This document shows, in pieces, positions 62,312 to 64,000 of a stretch of DNA of 64,000 nt; the stretch's first letter is position 1, and every line of letters begins with the position of its first letter. The DNA is from Porphyra umbilicalis. Its lineage: Eukaryota; Rhodophyta; Bangiophyceae; Bangiales; Bangiaceae. Location of the stretch: positions 62,001 to 126,000 of the forward strand of contig KV918856.1 in NCBI GenBank assembly GCA_002049455.2. Direction: 5' to 3'. The notes below the pieces were generated by a model. The model was not told the DNA's origin and did no database searches. It was given only the letters and a program-made list of their open reading frames with translations. The position numbers were made by a program, and so were the translations under genes.

Positions 62312-64000
62312 TGGGACGAGAGGTGCCTCTTGCTGAGCAGCTTCTTCTCGTTGATAGTCGCCGGGTGTTCTTGTTTGCTACTGTATGCAGTTGGTTTACT
62401 ACTCCTCTGCTTGTCCTTTTTCTGTGCTTGTCTGCTGCAGCCGTCGATGTGCGAGCCATCCGTCAGACCCAATCTGTGTGCTCAAAGTGAGAGCATTTTT
62501 TGAACTCCCGGTCTCACCGCCGTTCCCAGAGTGGCGAGCATTTCGCTTACGAGCCCCCAGAGTCTGAAGAGCATGGCACACGGACGATAAGACAGATTGA
62601 GGAGCCGGAAATGGGTGGTACATGTGACTGGAAACAGCACACACCGTGCTACTTTTCGTCGTGCGCAACGCGTTTTGGCGAATAGAAATAGAAAAAGGAA
62701 GCTACCGCCGTGTTCTTCGACTGCAGTGGCGGTGGCAGCGGACTACGCGACGACCATGCCAGCCGCGCGCGTCCACGGCCCCCATCGCTGCGCACACACA
62801 AGTCGCGGCATGCCAAAAAGCGCGCGCGTGGGCTGCGCCGCCACTTTGTCGCCCGACATGTGGGCGGGGCGGGTCATCGATCGAGGAGCTGGCATTTTCT
62901 GGCTAGCAATCGACGCTTGTCCCCCTTCCCCCTCCAAGCGAGTCACGCACGCATCCCGTCCCACCTCTATCCTACTACATCCCCGACCCCCAAATCGCCG
63001 CGCGCGCGCGTCCGCCGTCGGCGGCCACCGCCAAGACTGGCGCGCAGCGGCGGCTGGCGCTGTCGCAATAGTTGCCACCCATGTGTTTGTTCCGTTCGCA
63101 CCCCCTGCATCCAGAGACATTCACAGCTCCAGCACAGCACGTACTGGGAGTGGCGGCTAAGCGCGAGAGGAGGATGTGTTCGCTGGCGGTCCGCGGCGGC
63201 CGCCCCCCCTCCCCCCGAAACTGAAAGCGGTCAGCACAAGTCGGAGGCGTCGGCCGCTGCCGTCGGGAAGGCCAGAAGCCGAGCGCGCGGCACAGGAGCC
63301 GCGGGCGGACGCGCCGGTGCATACGTTGGGCGATGGGCCGCCGGCCTGACGGTGGTCGCCGCTGGTGGCGGCGGCAGCGACCGACGACGACTAAGCGGCG
63401 ATGGCGACAGGAGGGGCACGCGCGCCTTGGAATAGTCAAACCAACTGCCAGAGATGATGCCGAGTCGGCCATGCGCGACAGGCAACCTACATGCATGCAG
63501 GCGAACCGGTCCGCCCCAGCCTGAGTAGCAGACTCAGAGATTTCATACTCAAGTGACTGTGAATAGTTTAGTGCAGGCCGCATTTCGTAGAAAAAACCTA
63601 CCTTCGAATCCTGAGTCAAGTCCTGCCGCCCAGACATTTGTGTAAAGTTCGTGCTTTCGTGACTGTGGCAAAAACGATTTCATCTATCGAATTCTGCCCA
63701 CAGCGGAAAATTTCATCTTCTTTAAGTGCGTCCCAACTCCACCTGAAATGCTTTCAGGGATGAACCACGAACAACTACGGCACTACGATTCGAATTGAGA
63801 GGCAGCGCAGTAGCCGGACAACAGCCGGAGAACCCAGAAATGGATATAACCAGTTGCAGTGCGATATAGGCGAAGGGGGCATTCATTGCGTCGAAAAACC
63901 ATGTCATCAATAAGTCTGAACCTCAGCGTCCGGGGACTTCGGAGCGGGCGGTCTCGCTCAAGCCCCGGGAGGCGAGCACCATTTCCAAGCCGACTGGCTT
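62312..64000. other. right-edge region without a supported gene
   Basis: The frame at 62710-63435 is open for 241 codons, with Arg/Ala/Pro-rich composition in a GC-rich patch (62990-63420), but it shows no domain, and the opposite strand is equally open. The last 460 bp are AT-richer and empty. Nothing else is seen. Confidence 0.35.

Noticed and set aside
62710-63435. 241-codon plus-strand ORF at the right end
   Set aside because: It is Arg/Ala/Pro-rich with an equally long opposite frame. No domain, start context or intron evidence supports it.
1-64000. CRISPR arrays, prokaryotic operons, phage or plasmid features
   Set aside because: Introns, TSG101, LSm1 and an AGC kinase make this eukaryotic nuclear DNA. 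The tandem repeats seen lack the repeat-spacer alternation of CRISPR arrays.
1-64000. LTR retrotransposons or reverse transcriptase
   Set aside because: I looked for reverse transcriptase, integrase or protease motifs and paired direct long repeats and found none. All recognisable transposons here are DNA elements.

Overview
The window looks like nuclear DNA of a GC-rich eukaryotic alga, most likely a bangiophyte red alga of the Porphyra/Pyropia type. The evidence is genes with very few, short GT-AG introns, coding DNA driven to extreme third-position G/C with long Ala, Gly, Pro and Arg tracts, a plastid-type signal peptidase, an N-terminus typical of plastid targeting, and intergenic DNA of much lower GC. 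The species is an inference; no marker gene here fixes it.

The sequence is a mosaic. Two GC-rich gene islands (about 3.2-8.2 kb and 46.9-58.9 kb) carry recognisable housekeeping genes: a type I signal peptidase, a dihydropteridine reductase-like enzyme, a plastid-targeted one-TM protein, a PH plus AGC kinase of PKB/Akt type, the ESCRT-I subunit TSG101/Vps23, a YeeZ-like atypical SDR and the mRNA-decay protein LSm1. Most of these genes change reading frame at runs of 8-30 C or G. I read this mainly as homopolymer length error or instability, so exact CDS joins there are uncertain. A secreted lytic polysaccharide monooxygenase-like gene with one 204-bp intron lies at the left end. A Harbinger-type trihelix/NAM-associated protein gene lies near the right end.

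Between the islands (about 8.2-46.7 kb) lies a low-gene-density graveyard of DNA transposons. From left to right it holds a foldback element (9.8 kb), a pogo/Tigger transposase fossil (12.8-13.9 kb), a spliced unknown gene (16.8-17.5 kb), a 34-codon-repeat protein fossil (19.2-20.3 kb), and a large unfamiliar DDE-type transposase (22.1-24.6 kb). These are followed by a 3.8-kb mariner-like element with about 280-bp terminal inverted repeats (25.2-29.1 kb), a Pif1/Helitron helicase relic (29.4 kb), an IS630/Tc1-like transposase fossil (33.9-35.0 kb), a PIF/Harbinger MITE with TTA target duplication (41.8-42.4 kb), a second terminal-repeat element (42.6-43.2 kb), a pogo-like helix-turn-helix ORF (44.8 kb) and a 380-bp MITE with a likely 10-bp target duplication (46.3-46.7 kb).

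The most interesting signals are three. (1) Several transposon ORFs, and the spliced gene, are broken only by single in-frame stops, often explicable as C-to-T or G-to-A changes, rather than by indels. (2) The 22-24.6 kb transposase has an unusual His/Cys-containing core and a spliced 5' neighbour, and may belong to a larger composite element. (3) The reductase has lost both the Tyr and Lys of the YxxxK catalytic pair. The genes do not form operons; neighbours are unrelated and alternate in strand.
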